From: Brevibacterium picturae
GTDB lineage: Bacteria; Actinomycetota; Actinomycetes; Actinomycetales; Brevibacteriaceae
Direction: 5' to 3'
Assembly (NCBI RefSeq): GCF_900105045.1
Contig: NZ_LT629739.1
Span: forward strand, 3,534,001-3,598,000
DNA length: 64,000 nt
Shown piece by piece: positions 25,678 to 34,938 of this stretch (the stretch's first letter is position 1; every line of letters starts with the position of its first letter). The notes under the pieces are model-generated. The model ran no database searches. It saw nothing but the letters and a program-made list of their open reading frames with translations, and was not told the DNA's origin. The position numbers and the translations under genes were made by a program.

Positions 25678-25799
25678 GCCTCGGTGAGGGGGAGTGCGAG
25701 GCGGTTGTGGGCGCATTCCCAGCCTTTTCGGTTTCAGTCGGACACCGGTGAGTTGTTAGGCTAGGGAGTCGACCAATTCATCGTGAAGAAGGCTTGTAC

Positions 25800-27398
25800 G
25801 TGTTTAACTCTCTGTCCGACAGGCTCACCGCGACATTCAAGAACTTGCGCGGCAAGGGCCGGCTGTCCGAAGCCGATGTGGATGCCACCATCCGCGAGAT
25901 CCGGCGTGCTCTTCTGGACGCCGACGTCGCCCTGCCAGTCGTGCGTGCATTCATCGGACGCATTCGTGAGAGGGCACTGTCCGAAGAGGTCTCGGGTGCG
26001 CTGAATCCCGGTCAGCAGGTCGTCAAGGTCGTCAATGATGAACTGGTCGGCATCCTCGGCGGTGAGACCCGTCGCCTGAACTATGCCAAACGCCCACCCA
26101 CGGTCATCATGCTCGCCGGTCTGCAGGGCGCGGGTAAGACCACTTTGGCCGGCAAGCTCGCCCACTGGCTGAAGTCCGAAGGTCACCGCCCGATGCTCGT
26201 CGCGGCCGACCTGCAGCGTCCGAACGCGGTCAATCAGCTCGAGATCGTCGGAGAGCGTGCAGGCGCCTTCGTCTATGCACCAGAACCCGGCAACGGCGTC
26301 GGCGATCCGGTGCAGGTGGCCACCGACTCACTCGAGGTCGCGAAGTCCAAGCTCCACGATGTCGTCATCGTCGACACCGCCGGTCGTCTCGGCATCGACG
26401 AAGAGCTCATGCAGCAGGCCGCTGACATCCGCACCGCGGTCAATCCGGACGAAGTTCTCTTCGTCATCGACGCGATGATCGGGCAGGACGCGGTGAAGAC
26501 CGCCGAGGCGTTCCTCGAAGGCGTCGACTTCACCGGTGTCGTGCTCTCGAAGCTCGACGGTGACTCTCGCGGTGGTGCCGCGCTGTCCGTCGCCGAGGTG
26601 ACCGGAAAGCCGATCATGTTCGCATCGACCGGTGAGTCGATGAAGGAATTCGAACAGTTCCATCCCGACCGGATGGCCGATCGGATCCTCGACATGGGTG
26701 ACATTCTCACCCTCATCGAGCAGGCTGAGAAGAACTTCGACGAGAAGGAGACCGCGAAGCTCCAGAAGAAGGTCGAGGCCGGTGAGGACTTCGACCTCAA
26801 CGACTTCCTGACTCAGATGTCGGGCCTGAAGAAGATGGGCTCGATGAAGAAGATGCTGGGCATGATGCCGGGCATGAGCCAGTACAAGGACCAGCTGGAG
26901 AACTTCGACGAGCGTGAGGTCGATCGTGTCGAAGCCATTGTGAGATCGATGACTCCGGCAGAGCGCACCAACCCGAAGATCCTCAACGGTTCACGCCGGT
27001 CGCGCATCGCCAAGGGCGCCGGCACCACAGTGACCGCAGTCAACCAGCTGATGGAACGATTCACTCAGGCACAGAAGATGATGCGCGGGATGACTCGTGG
27101 TGGTGGCATGCCCGGCGCCGGCGGAGGCGGCGGAATGCCCGGCATGGGCTCGATGCCCGGCGGTGCCCCGAACCGGAAGAAGAAGGCATCCGGGAAGAAG
27201 AAGGGCCGCAAGGGCGGTCAGTCGGGCAACCCGGCCAAACGGGCACAACAGGCTCAGGCGCTTGAGGACAAGAGGGCCGGCAAGACGAAGGACCCGGTCG
27301 GTTCGGCCTTCGGGGGAGTCGATCTCGACGGTGAAGAAGAGTTCGATATGAAGAATCTGCCGAAGGGCTTCGGCGGGATGTTCCCAGGTGGAAAGTAG
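25800..27398 (+). CDS. ffh: Signal recognition particle protein Ffh
   Basis: SRP54 GTPase binding 4.5S RNA and signal peptides. The 532 residues start MFNSLSDRLTATFKNLRGKG at GTG 25800, behind AAGAAGG; an in-frame TTG two codons upstream is less like the family. The N domain is followed by the G domain with GLQGAGKTTLAGKLA, DTAGRLGIDEEL and SKLDGDSRGGAAL. The methionine-rich M domain starts about residue 325 (SGLKKMGSMKKMLGMMPGM) and has the SRRSRIAKGAG RNA-binding helix. A Gly/Met/Lys-rich tail of about 95 residues follows, longer than in E. coli. Confidence 0.97.
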   Translation: MFNSLSDRLTATFKNLRGKGRLSEADVDATIREIRRALLDADVALPVVRAFIGRIRERALSEEVSGALNPGQQVVKVVNDELVGILGGETRRLNYAKRPPTVIMLAGLQGAGKTTLAGKLAHWLKSEGHRPMLVAADLQRPNAVNQLEIVGERAGAFVYAPEPGNGVGDPVQVATDSLEVAKSKLHDVVIVDTAGRLGIDEELMQQAADIRTAVNPDEVLFVIDAMIGQDAVKTAEAFLEGVDFTGVVLSKLDGDSRGGAALSVAEVTGKPIMFASTGESMKEFEQFHPDRMADRILDMGDILTLIEQAEKNFDEKETAKLQKKVEAGEDFDLNDFLTQMSGLKKMGSMKKMLGMMPGMSQYKDQLENFDEREVDRVEAIVRSMTPAERTNPKILNGSRRSRIAKGAGTTVTAVNQLMERFTQAQKMMRGMTRGGGMPGAGGGGGMPGMGSMPGGAPNRKKKASGKKKGRKGGQSGNPAKRAQQAQALEDKRAGKTKDPVGSAFGGVDLDGEEEFDMKNLPKGFGGMFPGGK

Positions 27399-27558
27399 TA
27401 GGCCTTTCTGGCACAATTGAGTCTTGTACTTTTGCTTCCGACGCGGGCCCTCTCTTCCGCGTTGTGGTGATAGTCCAGGTCACAGACTCCGACAGGTCAA
27501 CCCCACGATTCTTCTGGAGCCTCTGTGCAACAAAATGACAAAAGGAGACACCACTAAA

Positions 27559-27981
27559 GTGGCAGTCAAAATTCGCTTGAAGCGCATGGGTAAGATCCGT
27601 GCACCGCACTACCGCGTCGTCGTGGCCGATTCGCGCACCCGTCGCGATGGCAAGGCCATCGAACAGATCGGCATCTACCACCCGACCCGCAACCCTTCGG
27701 TCATCGAGATCGATTCGGAGCGCGCTCAGCACTGGCTCTCCGTCGGTGCTCAGCCGACCGATCAGGTTCGCGCTATCCTCAAGCTCACCGGTGACTGGCA
27801 GAAGCACACCGGCGTCGGCGAAGCAGTGAACACTGTGCAGCCGCAGTCGGAGAAGGAAGCCTACGTGGCTCCCGCTGCCGGATCTGTGATCAAGGAGGCC
27901 ATCACTCCTAAGGGTTCGGACAAGGCTGAAGCGGCTGAAGAAGCGGCTCCTGCTGCTTCCGAAGAGAGCGCTGAAGCCTGA
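27559..27981 (+). CDS. rpsP: 30S ribosomal protein S16
   Basis: Small-subunit assembly protein, 140 residues. The conserved core is [19 protein letters not shown] through about residue 85; the rest is an Ala/Glu-rich extension ([17 protein letters not shown]) common in actinobacteria. GTG 27559 follows AAAGGAG. The 160-bp leader after ffh showed no confident promoter. It heads rpsP-khpA, with rimM, trmD and rplS beyond a terminator. Confidence 0.96.
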   Translation: MAVKIRLKRMGKIRAPHYRVVVADSRTRRDGKAIEQIGIYHPTRNPSVIEIDSERAQHWLSVGAQPTDQVRAILKLTGDWQKHTGVGEAVNTVQPQSEKEAYVAPAAGSVIKEAITPKGSDKAEAAEEAAPAASEESAEA

Positions 27982-27982
27982 C

Positions 27983-28213
27983 ATGTTGTCTGATTCGCTC
28001 GAACATCTGGTCCGCGGCATCGTCGATCATCCCGACGATGTTGCTGTTCGATCCCGCTCGTCACAGCGCGGGACCACGCTCGAGGTCCGGGTTCATCCGG
28101 AAGACCTCGGACGTGTCATCGGTCGCGCGGGGAGAACCGCAAAAGCTCTGCGCACCGTGATCAACTCTCTGGCCGGCCGCGAGTCGGTGCGAGTGGACCT
28201 CATCGAGGCGTAA
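27983..28213 (+). CDS. khpA: KH-domain RNA-binding protein KhpA
   Basis: Single type-II KH domain of 76 residues with the GRAG loop in GRVIGRAGRTAKALRTVIN. In other bacteria KhpA works with KhpB/Jag in RNA regulation of cell elongation. It starts 1 bp after the rpsP stop, the standard rpsP-khpA-rimM-trmD-rplS order, so it is co-transcribed with rpsP. Confidence 0.93.
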   Translation: MLSDSLEHLVRGIVDHPDDVAVRSRSSQRGTTLEVRVHPEDLGRVIGRAGRTAKALRTVINSLAGRESVRVDLIEA

Positions 28214-28223
28214 CACCTTCATC

Positions 28224-28267
28224 AGAGAAGGGGGATGCGGCGTGTCATCGCTGCGTCCCCCTTCTCT
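28224..28267 (+). terminator. Terminator after khpA
   Basis: Perfect 12-bp stem AGAGAAGGGGGA (28224-28235) / TCCCCCTTCTCT (28256-28267), with GCG/CGC pairing inside the loop. It separates rpsP-khpA from rimM. Confidence 0.7.
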
Positions 28268-28383
28268 GTATTCATCGGCCTGGTCCGTCATCGAGACTCG
28301 GCTGAGATACGACCGTGAGACGGCGACTAAACTGTGTGCTGGACGTGAATACGGACCCGCACCTTCATCGGCGCCGGTGCCGT

Positions 28384-28443
28384 CACGAGTACGAGCCTGA
28401 GCGGTTTCACGAATACGAGCCCGGGCAGTTTCACGAATACGAG
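28384..28443 (+). repeat. 24-bp tandem repeat just before rimM
   Basis: Two full units (28384-28407, 28408-28431) and half of a third (28432-28443), each beginning CACGA(G/A)TACGAG. The last unit supplies the GAGGAG ribosome site of rimM. A partly overlapping frame would read HEYEPERF / HEYEPGQF / HEYEEQY, but it continues into rimM and is not considered a gene. Confidence 0.85.
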
Positions 28444-28450
28444 GAGCAGT

Positions 28451-28951
28451 ATGGATACGGTGATCGCCCGGTTGGGCAAACCGCACGGCATCAAAGGCGA
28501 ATTCACCGTCGAGGTGCGCACCGACCGGCCGGACGAACGGTTCGTGACTGGTCAGACCTATTCCACCGATCCCGACATCGGTGAGCTGACGCTGAAGTCG
28601 GCCAGGTGGCACCGGGACCGACTGCTGCTGACCTTCGATGAGGTGCCCGATCGCAACCGGGCCGAACAGATCCGCAACACTCTCCTCCTCAGCGACCAGG
28701 AGGAGGACGAGGATGAGGACGACGCCTGGTACCTCGAGGACCTCATCGGGCTGAGGGTCCTCGAAGGTGAGACCCAGGTCGGCGAGATCGTCGACGTCAC
28801 GAACGGCACTGCCCAGGACCTGCTCCACATGAAGCACGTCGACGGTCACCAGGCGCTCATTCCCTTCGTCACCGAAATCGTGCCCGAGGTCGACGTCGAG
28901 GCCGGATGGGTCAGAGTCACACCTCCGGCCGGTCTCTTCGACGCCCCATGA
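28451..28951 (+). CDS. rimM: Ribosome maturation factor RimM
   Basis: 16S rRNA processing factor that binds S19 during 30S head assembly. The 166 residues have the N-terminal RimM barrel ([20 protein letters not shown]), an acidic linker ([19 protein letters not shown]) and a PRC-barrel with [14 protein letters not shown] and [18 protein letters not shown] lies 4 bp before the ATG. The stop overlaps trmD by 4 bp (ATGA). Confidence 0.95.
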   Translation: MDTVIARLGKPHGIKGEFTVEVRTDRPDERFVTGQTYSTDPDIGELTLKSARWHRDRLLLTFDEVPDRNRAEQIRNTLLLSDQEEDEDEDDAWYLEDLIGLRVLEGETQVGEIVDVTNGTAQDLLHMKHVDGHQALIPFVTEIVPEVDVEAGWVRVTPPAGLFDAP

Positions 28952-29766
28952 GTTCAGGCATGAAGATCGACGTCGTCTCCATCTTCCCGGAGTATCTCGC
29001 CGGGCTGAAGCTCTCACTCATCGGCAAGGCCGTCGAACAGGGACTGCTCGATTTGAATGTGCACGACCTGCGCGATTTCACGTTCGACCGTCACAACACG
29101 GTCGACGACTCACCATACGGCGGGGGTGCCGGAATGGTGATGAAGGCCGAGCCCTGGGCGCTGGCATTCGAGCACATCCTCGGCGAGGGGACTGGCGGGA
29201 CGAGCGGCGAGGGGACTGGCGGGACGAGCGGTGACGTCGAAAAACCGATCCTCATCGTCCCCAGCCCCGCCGGTCCGGTGTTCAACCAGCGCATCGCCGA
29301 AGACCTCTCTGGTGCCGAACACCTCGTGTTCGCGTGCGGGCGGTATGAAGGCATCGACCAGCGCGTCATCGACTGGTCGGCCGAGCGCTTCGATCTGCGC
29401 CTCATGAGCATCGGAGACTATGTGCTCAACGGGGGAGAGGTCGCCTCAATGGTGATGATCGAAGCCGTCAGCCGTCTCATCCCCGGGGTCATCGGCAACC
29501 CGGAATCGCTGACGGAGGAGAGCCACGAGGACGGGCTCCTCGAATACCCGATCTACACGAAGCCCGCCCGTTGGAGGGACCGCGATGTGCCCGAGATCCT
29601 GCTCAGCGGAAACCATGGTGCGATCGCGCGCTGGCGCAGGGACCGGAGGCTTGAGCGCACAGCCGCGGTGCGGCCCGATCTGCTCGCAGAGCTCCATGAT
29701 CTGGACAAGCATGATCGTGCCGTTGTGGAACGGTTTGAGTCCGACGACGAATCCATGACAGAATAG
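28948..29766 (+). CDS. trmD: tRNA (guanine-37-N1) methyltransferase
   Basis: SAM-dependent knot methyltransferase that makes m1G37 and prevents frameshifting. The 272 residues include [29 protein letters not shown] and the trefoil-knot [20 protein letters not shown]. An insertion near residues 79-94 consists of an exact 24-bp duplication (29182-29229) giving GEGTGGTS twice; it falls in a surface loop before the knot. The start is taken at 28948 for the ATGA overlap; ATG 28960 is an alternative. Confidence 0.95.
   Translation: MSSGMKIDVVSIFPEYLAGLKLSLIGKAVEQGLLDLNVHDLRDFTFDRHNTVDDSPYGGGAGMVMKAEPWALAFEHILGEGTGGTSGEGTGGTSGDVEKPILIVPSPAGPVFNQRIAEDLSGAEHLVFACGRYEGIDQRVIDWSAERFDLRLMSIGDYVLNGGEVASMVMIEAVSRLIPGVIGNPESLTEESHEDGLLEYPIYTKPARWRDRDVPEILLSGNHGAIARWRRDRRLERTAAVRPDLLAELHDLDKHDRAVVERFESDDESMTE
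29182..29229 (+). repeat. Exact 24-bp in-frame duplication inside trmD
   Basis: Units 29182-29205 and 29206-29229 are identical and encode two copies of GEGTGGTS. Confidence 0.95.
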
Positions 29767-29789
29767 ATCGTCGCGTTTGTTGGCATTCA

Positions 29790-29922
29790 CCTGCTTCAGG
29801 GGGATGGGTGCCCAAGACCGTTCTCCGGTGTCGACATCGGAGAATTTCGGGGAGCGATCCCGACAGACGATCCAATCACCGGTGCAACCGGTCCGATATG
29901 CGTGTCCTCGACCTGAAGCAGG
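29790..29922 (+). ncRNA. Structured 5' leader of rplS (putative)
   Basis: A perfect 11-bp pair CCTGCTTCAGG (29790-29800) / CCTGAAGCAGG (29912-29922) closes a 111-base region and ends 19 bp before the rplS start. Inside lie a hairpin TTCTCCG/CGGAGAA (29821-29844), a small GGGA-gcga-TCCC hairpin (29850-29861) and an ACCGGT-type hairpin near 29880-29892. This looks like a multi-branched regulatory leader, possibly bound by L19 or another ribosomal protein. No known RNA family was recognised. Confidence 0.6.
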
Positions 29923-29941
29923 GGACACATGGAGAAGCACA

Positions 29942-30283
<342 letters not shown>

Positions 30284-30317
30284 TTCATTGCCTGGCACTG
30301 TGGGCAATGATCACGCT

Positions 30318-30941
30318 GTGCCGCAGAATCACGAAAACGCGACCTTCGGGTCGCGTTTTCTGTACTCGAGCCGCTTCTGGAAGATCGTCGCAGTCATCGC
30401 GATCCTCATCATCGTCATCGGCGGATCGGTGCGCGGATTCGTCATCCAACGATTCACGATCCCCAGCGCATCGATGGAGCCGACCCTCGACGTCGGCGAC
30501 GACATCACCGTCTGGCGTCCCGACGCGCTGAGTTCAGACATCCAGCGCGGAGACATCGTCGTCTTCGACGGTCGCGGCTCCTTCGTCGACGATGCCTTGC
30601 CGACTCCGCTGCAGAAGGCGGGGTCCTGGATTGGGCTCGGAAGCCGCGACGTCTACTACGTCAAACGCGTCATCGCTCTCGGCGGTGACACGCTCCAATG
30701 TTGCGACGAGCAGGGGCGACTGCTGCTCAATGACGAACCACTCGAAGAAGACTACGCGCCGCACCCGGCCTCGAGGTCCGAGTTCTCGATCGAAGTCCCC
30801 GCCGACACGATGTGGGTGATGGGCGACAATCGGAACAACTCCGCAGACTCGCGCGCACTGCTGGGCAAACCCGGTGGCGGATTCATCCCCCTCGACCGCG
30901 TCATCGGGCCCGTGATCGGACATGGCTCTTCGGTCGACTGA
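30318..30941 (+). CDS. lepB: Signal peptidase I, first paralogue
   Basis: Membrane-bound serine protease that removes Sec/Tat signal peptides. About 207 residues: one membrane helix (about 23-43), the catalytic Ser in IPSASMEPTL, the catalytic Lys in YYVKRVIALGGD, and MGDNRNNSADSR near the end. The start is uncertain. GTG 30318 (or GTG 30300) places the rplS terminator hairpin inside the first 15 codons; no good start lies between the hairpin and the membrane helix. A second lepB follows 107 bp downstream, and the two proteins differ in length and insertions. Confidence 0.92.
   Translation: MPQNHENATFGSRFLYSSRFWKIVAVIAILIIVIGGSVRGFVIQRFTIPSASMEPTLDVGDDITVWRPDALSSDIQRGDIVVFDGRGSFVDDALPTPLQKAGSWIGLGSRDVYYVKRVIALGGDTLQCCDEQGRLLLNDEPLEEDYAPHPASRSEFSIEVPADTMWVMGDNRNNSADSRALLGKPGGGFIPLDRVIGPVIGHGSSVD
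30333..30360 (+). terminator. Strong intrinsic terminator after rplS, inside lepB start region
   Basis: GAAAACGCGACC-ttcg-GGTCGCGTTTTC: a perfect 12-bp stem with a UUCG-type loop and a T-run in the descending arm, 49 bp after the rplS stop. It lies within the first codons of lepB as annotated. Confidence 0.85.
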
Positions 30942-31048
30942 GCGGATCCTTGTGAGTTGATCGCAGCCTGACAGCTGCCGCGGTGAGGTGCTGGTACGCT
31001 CATTTCAGTCCCTCTGCGGAACCTGTGGTCCGATGCGAAAGCGAACGA

Positions 31049-31753
31049 ATGTCAGCCGAATCAGAAGCTTCCCCACCTTCAACCTCGAAGAAACTCCTTC
31101 GCGGCCTGCTCGAGACCGCAGCGATCATCATCGTCGCCATTCTCATCTCCACCGCGCTGAAGACCTGGGTCGTCCGCTCCTTCTACATCCCCTCGGGGTC
31201 GATGATGGACACCCTGCAGATCGACGATCGGGTCCTCGTCAACCAGCTCGCGCCCCGATTCGGGCCTGCCAACCGCGGCGACATCATCGTCTTCGACGAC
31301 CCCGACCACTGGCTGACGCCTGAAGAGGTCTCGGAATATGAGCCCAACCCCATCCTCGAATTCGTCGGATTGGCTCCCGCTGACGGGGGCAACCAACTGA
31401 TCAAACGAGTCATCGGGGTCGGAGGAGACACCGTCGAATGCTGTGACGAACAGGGACGCATCCTCGTCAACGGCGAACCCATCGATGAGACATACCTCGA
31501 CAAGGGAACCGCCCCCTCAGACATGGAATTCGACGTCACCGTCCCGCAGGGTCACTACTGGGTGATGGGCGATAACCGCAGCAACTCCGCAGACTCCCGC
31601 TACCACCTCGACACGCAGCCCTATGTGTCCGAAGACAATGTGGTGGGTACCGTCTTCCTCATCAACTGGCCCTTCAAGCACTTCAACTGGATGTCCACCC
31701 CGGAGGCGGTCTTCGCGGACGTTCCCGAACCCGAAGGAATCACCGGCAGCTGA
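31049..31753 (+). CDS. lepB: Signal peptidase I, second paralogue
   Basis: Second type I signal peptidase, 234 residues, with one N-terminal membrane helix (about 22-41). Catalytic Ser is in IPSGSMMDTL and Lys in LIKRVIGVGGD, with MGDNRSNSADSRYH as box E. Compared with the first paralogue it has a longer loop after box C (DDPDHWLTPEEVSEYEPNP). ATG 31049 has only a weak ribosome site. Its stop overlaps rnhB by one base (TGATG). Tandem lepB genes at this locus are known in some actinobacteria. Confidence 0.94.
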   Translation: MSAESEASPPSTSKKLLRGLLETAAIIIVAILISTALKTWVVRSFYIPSGSMMDTLQIDDRVLVNQLAPRFGPANRGDIIVFDDPDHWLTPEEVSEYEPNPILEFVGLAPADGGNQLIKRVIGVGGDTVECCDEQGRILVNGEPIDETYLDKGTAPSDMEFDVTVPQGHYWVMGDNRSNSADSRYHLDTQPYVSEDNVVGTVFLINWPFKHFNWMSTPEAVFADVPEPEGITGS

Positions 31754-32484
31754 TGGCACGGACAGGACTGCACGATCTCAGCCTTGAGCGCACCCTGCTG
31801 GCAGAAGGCTATGAGTTCGTCATCGGCATCGACGAAGTCGGTCGCGGGGCACTGGCGGGACCGGTCAGCGTGGGCGTTGCCCTCTTCGACCTGACGACCC
31901 TGACCGCCGCCGAGGTGCCCGAGGGAATTCATGATTCGAAGCAGTTGAGCGCGCTGTCGCGTCAGTCCGCCACCGACCGTGTGATGGGGTGGGCGCGGGC
32001 CACGGCCGTGGGCTCGACGAGCCCGAGTGAGCTCGACGAACTCGGAATGACCATGGCACTGAACCTGGCCGGTCGTCGGGCACTGTGTGACATGCTGCTG
32101 CCGCTCGTGGGCTCCACGGTCTTTCCCCCGTCGACGATGGTGCTCCTCGACGGCAAGCATGACTGGCTTTCGGCTCCACTCACGCTCGACTGCCTGGGGA
32201 TGTTCGGGTCCGCTGCAGACCTCGATCTGCCCCGGGTGAGGACCGTGATCAAAGGCGACGGCAGTGTTCCGGTCATCGCCGCGGCGAGTATCGTCGCCAA
32301 AGTCCACCGTGACGAGGCGATGATCGACCTCGCGCAGGCACACCCCCAGTATGGTTGGGAGTCGAATGTCGGATACGGCACCATCAAACACCGTCGGGGC
32401 ATCGCCGATTTCGGCCCCAGCATTCACCACCGGAGAAGCTTCCGCCTGCACACGGCGCACGATGCGAAGGAGGGATCGTCATGA
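31753..32484 (+). CDS. rnhB: Ribonuclease HII
   Basis: Removes misincorporated ribonucleotides and RNA of RNA:DNA hybrids. The 243 residues carry the catalytic IGIDEVGRGALAGPV (Asp-Glu pair), DSKQLS, LLDGKHDW with the third acidic residue, and AAASIVAKVHRDEAM. The ATG overlaps the lepB stop by one base and the stop overlaps the DUF2469 start (ATGA), giving a tight operon. Confidence 0.95.
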   Translation: MARTGLHDLSLERTLLAEGYEFVIGIDEVGRGALAGPVSVGVALFDLTTLTAAEVPEGIHDSKQLSALSRQSATDRVMGWARATAVGSTSPSELDELGMTMALNLAGRRALCDMLLPLVGSTVFPPSTMVLLDGKHDWLSAPLTLDCLGMFGSAADLDLPRVRTVIKGDGSVPVIAAASIVAKVHRDEAMIDLAQAHPQYGWESNVGYGTIKHRRGIADFGPSIHHRRSFRLHTAHDAKEGSS

Positions 32485-32798
32485 GCACTGATGATCTGGA
32501 CGACTACGAGGCCCAGCTGGAGCTCCAGCTCTACAAGGAGTATCGCGATGTTGTGGGACTCTTCGCCTATGTTGTGGAGACCGAACGGCGCTTCTATCTG
32601 GCCAATCACGTCGATCTCAAGGCCCACAACGATGCCGGGGACGTCTATTTCGAGCTGACGCTGCGCGATGCCTGGGTGTGGGACAGCTACCGATCAGCGC
32701 GATTCATCAAGACCGTGCATGTGCTGACCTTCAAGGACGTCAACATCGAAGAGATCGCCAAGAGCGATCTGGAGCCACCGACGTCGATCAGGGGCTGA
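32481..32798 (+). CDS. DUF2469 family protein
   Basis: A 105-residue acidic protein conserved across actinobacteria between rnhB and yraN. Hallmarks are MSTDDLDDYEAQLELQLYKE, VVGLFAYVVETERRFYLAN and DAWVWDSYRSARFIKTVHVL. Function unknown. It overlaps rnhB by 4 bp. Confidence 0.93.
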   Translation: MSTDDLDDYEAQLELQLYKEYRDVVGLFAYVVETERRFYLANHVDLKAHNDAGDVYFELTLRDAWVWDSYRSARFIKTVHVLTFKDVNIEEIAKSDLEPPTSIRG

Positions 32799-32839
32799 TA
32801 TTTGATCAGAGGCTGGCACTCGATCAGGCGCTGATGAAC
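32786..32839 (+). repeat. Degenerate 18-bp triplet repeat after DUF2469
   Basis: GATCAG-N-GGCTG-like units begin at 32786, 32804 and 32822 with an exact 18-base period. The first overlaps the DUF2469 stop. The rest of the 236-bp gap to yraN holds only a terminator. Confidence 0.65.
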
Positions 32840-32911
32840 AGGAGTTCCTGACAAGGAGGAACCACTGACACACCGGTCGGCTGTGGACCGGTCCTCGACT
32901 TGCACGTGATC

Positions 32912-32944
32912 GGCCTGTGGACGACGACGCGCCGTCCACAGGCC
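32912..32944 (+). terminator. Terminator of the lepB-rnhB-DUF2469 operon
   Basis: Perfect 11-bp stem GGCCTGTGGAC (32912-32922) / GTCCACAGGCC (32934-32944), followed by ATTCTTCT. Confidence 0.75.
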
Positions 32945-33034
32945 ATTCTTCTGCCCTTGTCACGTCTTCACCGCCGGTGGTGGTCTGTCCCCATGGGACC
33001 GACATCTGACAAACGGAGCACAACGACACCGGGA

Positions 33035-33391
33035 ATGCGCCACCGCGCCTTGGGGCAGACAGGGGAGGACCTGGCCGCAGATTTCCTGCAGAGGCAGGGA
33101 ATGGTCATCATCGAACGCAACTTCAGATGCCCACGGGGAGAGATCGACATCATCGCCCGAGACGGTGAAGCCATCGTCTTCGTCGAGGTGAAGACCCGCA
33201 GAACCCTCGCGCTCGGGTCTCCGCTCGAGGCCGTGACCGGGGCGAAGCTGAGACGGATCAGAATGCTCTCGGGCATCTGGCTGCGCGGGCAGAGCGAGTT
33301 CTACCCCGCCACCCGCATCGATGCTCTGGGCATCGTGATGGAACCCGAACCCGACTACTCACATCGGCGCAACGTGCAGGTCGACTCGTGA
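33035..33391 (+). CDS. yraN: YraN/UPF0102 family endonuclease-like protein
   Basis: A 118-residue protein with a restriction-endonuclease-like fold: [18 protein letters not shown], then [10 protein letters not shown] and [10 protein letters not shown], the E...D...ExK nuclease-type set. Physiological function unknown. Start ATG 33035 fits the family; ATG 32993 would add 14 residues. It overlaps comM by 4 bp (GTGA) in the conserved yraN-comM-dprA order. Confidence 0.92.
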   Translation: MRHRALGQTGEDLAADFLQRQGMVIIERNFRCPRGEIDIIARDGEAIVFVEVKTRRTLALGSPLEAVTGAKLRRIRMLSGIWLRGQSEFYPATRIDALGIVMEPEPDYSHRRNVQVDS

Positions 33392-34938
33392 GTGAAGAAG
33401 CGAAGCTCAATGTGATCGGGCGTTCTTCGGCCGTCGCCCTCTGGGGACTGGCCGGCAAGATCGTGTCGATCGAAGCCTGCGTCAGTGCCGGTCTGCCGGG
33501 AATCGACATCGTCGGTCTGCCCGACGCCTCCGTGAGCGAATCCCGGAAACGACTTCGCGCCGCACTTGCGTATCTGGGGATTCCCGTTGCCACGCAGCAT
33601 CTGACGATCAATCTCACTCCAGGCTCCGTGCCGAAGATCGGTACCGGATTCGACCTCGGAATCGCTGTGGCTGTGCTCAAAGCCCAAGGAGTCATCAGCC
33701 AGACGGACACAGAAGAGATCATCCACTGCGGTGAGCTCGGCCTCGACGGGCGAATCCGGCCGGTCAACGGGGTGCTGCCGAGCCTGCACAGCGGTCTGCA
33801 GGCCGGGTTCGAACGGTTCGTCGTACCCGTCGGCAACCGTCAGGAAGCCGACCTGCTCGGCGGCGCCAGAGTCAGAGCCGTCACCTCGTTGGCCGAACTG
33901 ATCAACATCTATGGGGGACAGCTCAATGTCCCGATGCTGCCGCCGGTCGTTGACGCCGAGACTGCCAACCCCGAAACAACCGAACTCCACGACCTCGCCG
34001 AAGTCCAAGGGCAGGCCGAAGCACGGTTCGGACTCGAAGTCGCAGCAGCCGGAGGCCACAACCTGCTGATGCGGGGCACACCGGGAGCCGGGAAGACTCT
34101 GCTGGCACAGTGTCTGCCGGGAATACTTCCACCATTGGACGCCCCGCAAGCGGTCGAGGTGGCAGCGGTACGCTCGCTGCGGGGAGAGCTGCGCGGCAGC
34201 GAAGGACTCGATCACAGACCGCCGTTCGAGGCGCCCCACCACCGCAGCACCGCCTCGGCGCTGATCGGCGGGCGTAGACCAGGGTCGATAGGAATTCTCA
34301 GCAGGGCCCACCGGGGCGTGCTCTTCATGGATGAAGCGCCCGAGTTCTCACGAGACGTTCTCGAAGCACTGCGCCAGCCGATGGAGGCTCGACAGGTCCA
34401 CATCCACCGGGCATGGGGCTCCATGGTGCTCCCGGCCTCCTTCCAACTGGTGCTGGCGGCGAACCCCTGCCCGTGTGGGGCCGGAATGCGCGGAGCCGAA
34501 TCCACCTGCCGCTGCACTCCGATGGACAAACGCCGGTACCGCAACCGGCTGTCCGGCCCGCTCCTGGACAGAGTCGACCTGCAGCTCGAACTGTTCCCCG
34601 TCTCTCCGGCCGACATCCGCCTCGGAGGGACACAGGAGGACAGCGCAACCGTCGCCGGACGAGTCAGACATGCACGGAAGAGGCAAGCCGATCGGTACGT
34701 CGACTGCGAGTGGACGCTGAACTCGAACGCTCCCGGAGCCTGGCTACGTGAACACTTCCGCCTGAACCCGAACAGCCTGCGCGACCTGGACAGGGCACTC
34801 GACACCGGAAGGATCACCATGCGCGGCTACGACCGAGTGCTCAGAGTGGCAACGACCCTGGCCGACCTCGAGGGGGCAGAGGCTCCGACTCCGGACAGAA
34901 TCACGACGGCGCTCGCCCTGAGGACGCAGGACTCATGA
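33388..34938 (+). CDS. comM: ComM/YifB-family Mg-chelatase-like AAA+ ATPase
   Basis: AAA+ protein of 516 residues. In naturally competent bacteria ComM is a branch-migration helicase acting in transformation. Features in order: N-terminal Lon-like domain with [21 protein letters not shown], Walker [12 protein letters not shown], Walker [12 protein letters not shown], and a zinc-like CPCGAG...CRC segment (about residues 370-390). It is followed by [16 protein letters not shown] start in a GTGA overlap with yraN; the stop overlaps dprA by 4 bp. Confidence 0.94.
   Translation: MSEEAKLNVIGRSSAVALWGLAGKIVSIEACVSAGLPGIDIVGLPDASVSESRKRLRAALAYLGIPVATQHLTINLTPGSVPKIGTGFDLGIAVAVLKAQGVISQTDTEEIIHCGELGLDGRIRPVNGVLPSLHSGLQAGFERFVVPVGNRQEADLLGGARVRAVTSLAELINIYGGQLNVPMLPPVVDAETANPETTELHDLAEVQGQAEARFGLEVAAAGGHNLLMRGTPGAGKTLLAQCLPGILPPLDAPQAVEVAAVRSLRGELRGSEGLDHRPPFEAPHHRSTASALIGGRRPGSIGILSRAHRGVLFMDEAPEFSRDVLEALRQPMEARQVHIHRAWGSMVLPASFQLVLAANPCPCGAGMRGAESTCRCTPMDKRRYRNRLSGPLLDRVDLQLELFPVSPADIRLGGTQEDSATVAGRVRHARKRQADRYVDCEWTLNSNAPGAWLREHFRLNPNSLRDLDRALDTGRITMRGYDRVLRVATTLADLEGAEAPTPDRITTALALRTQDS

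Noticed and set aside
28384..28443. CRISPR array
   Set aside because: Units are directly adjacent with no spacers, and no cas genes are in the window. The same applies to the other tandem repeats.
28315..28584. Possible small gene with HEYEP repeats before rimM
   Set aside because: It overlaps rimM by 134 bases and has no ribosome site or homologue I recognise; the repeat is better described as DNA.
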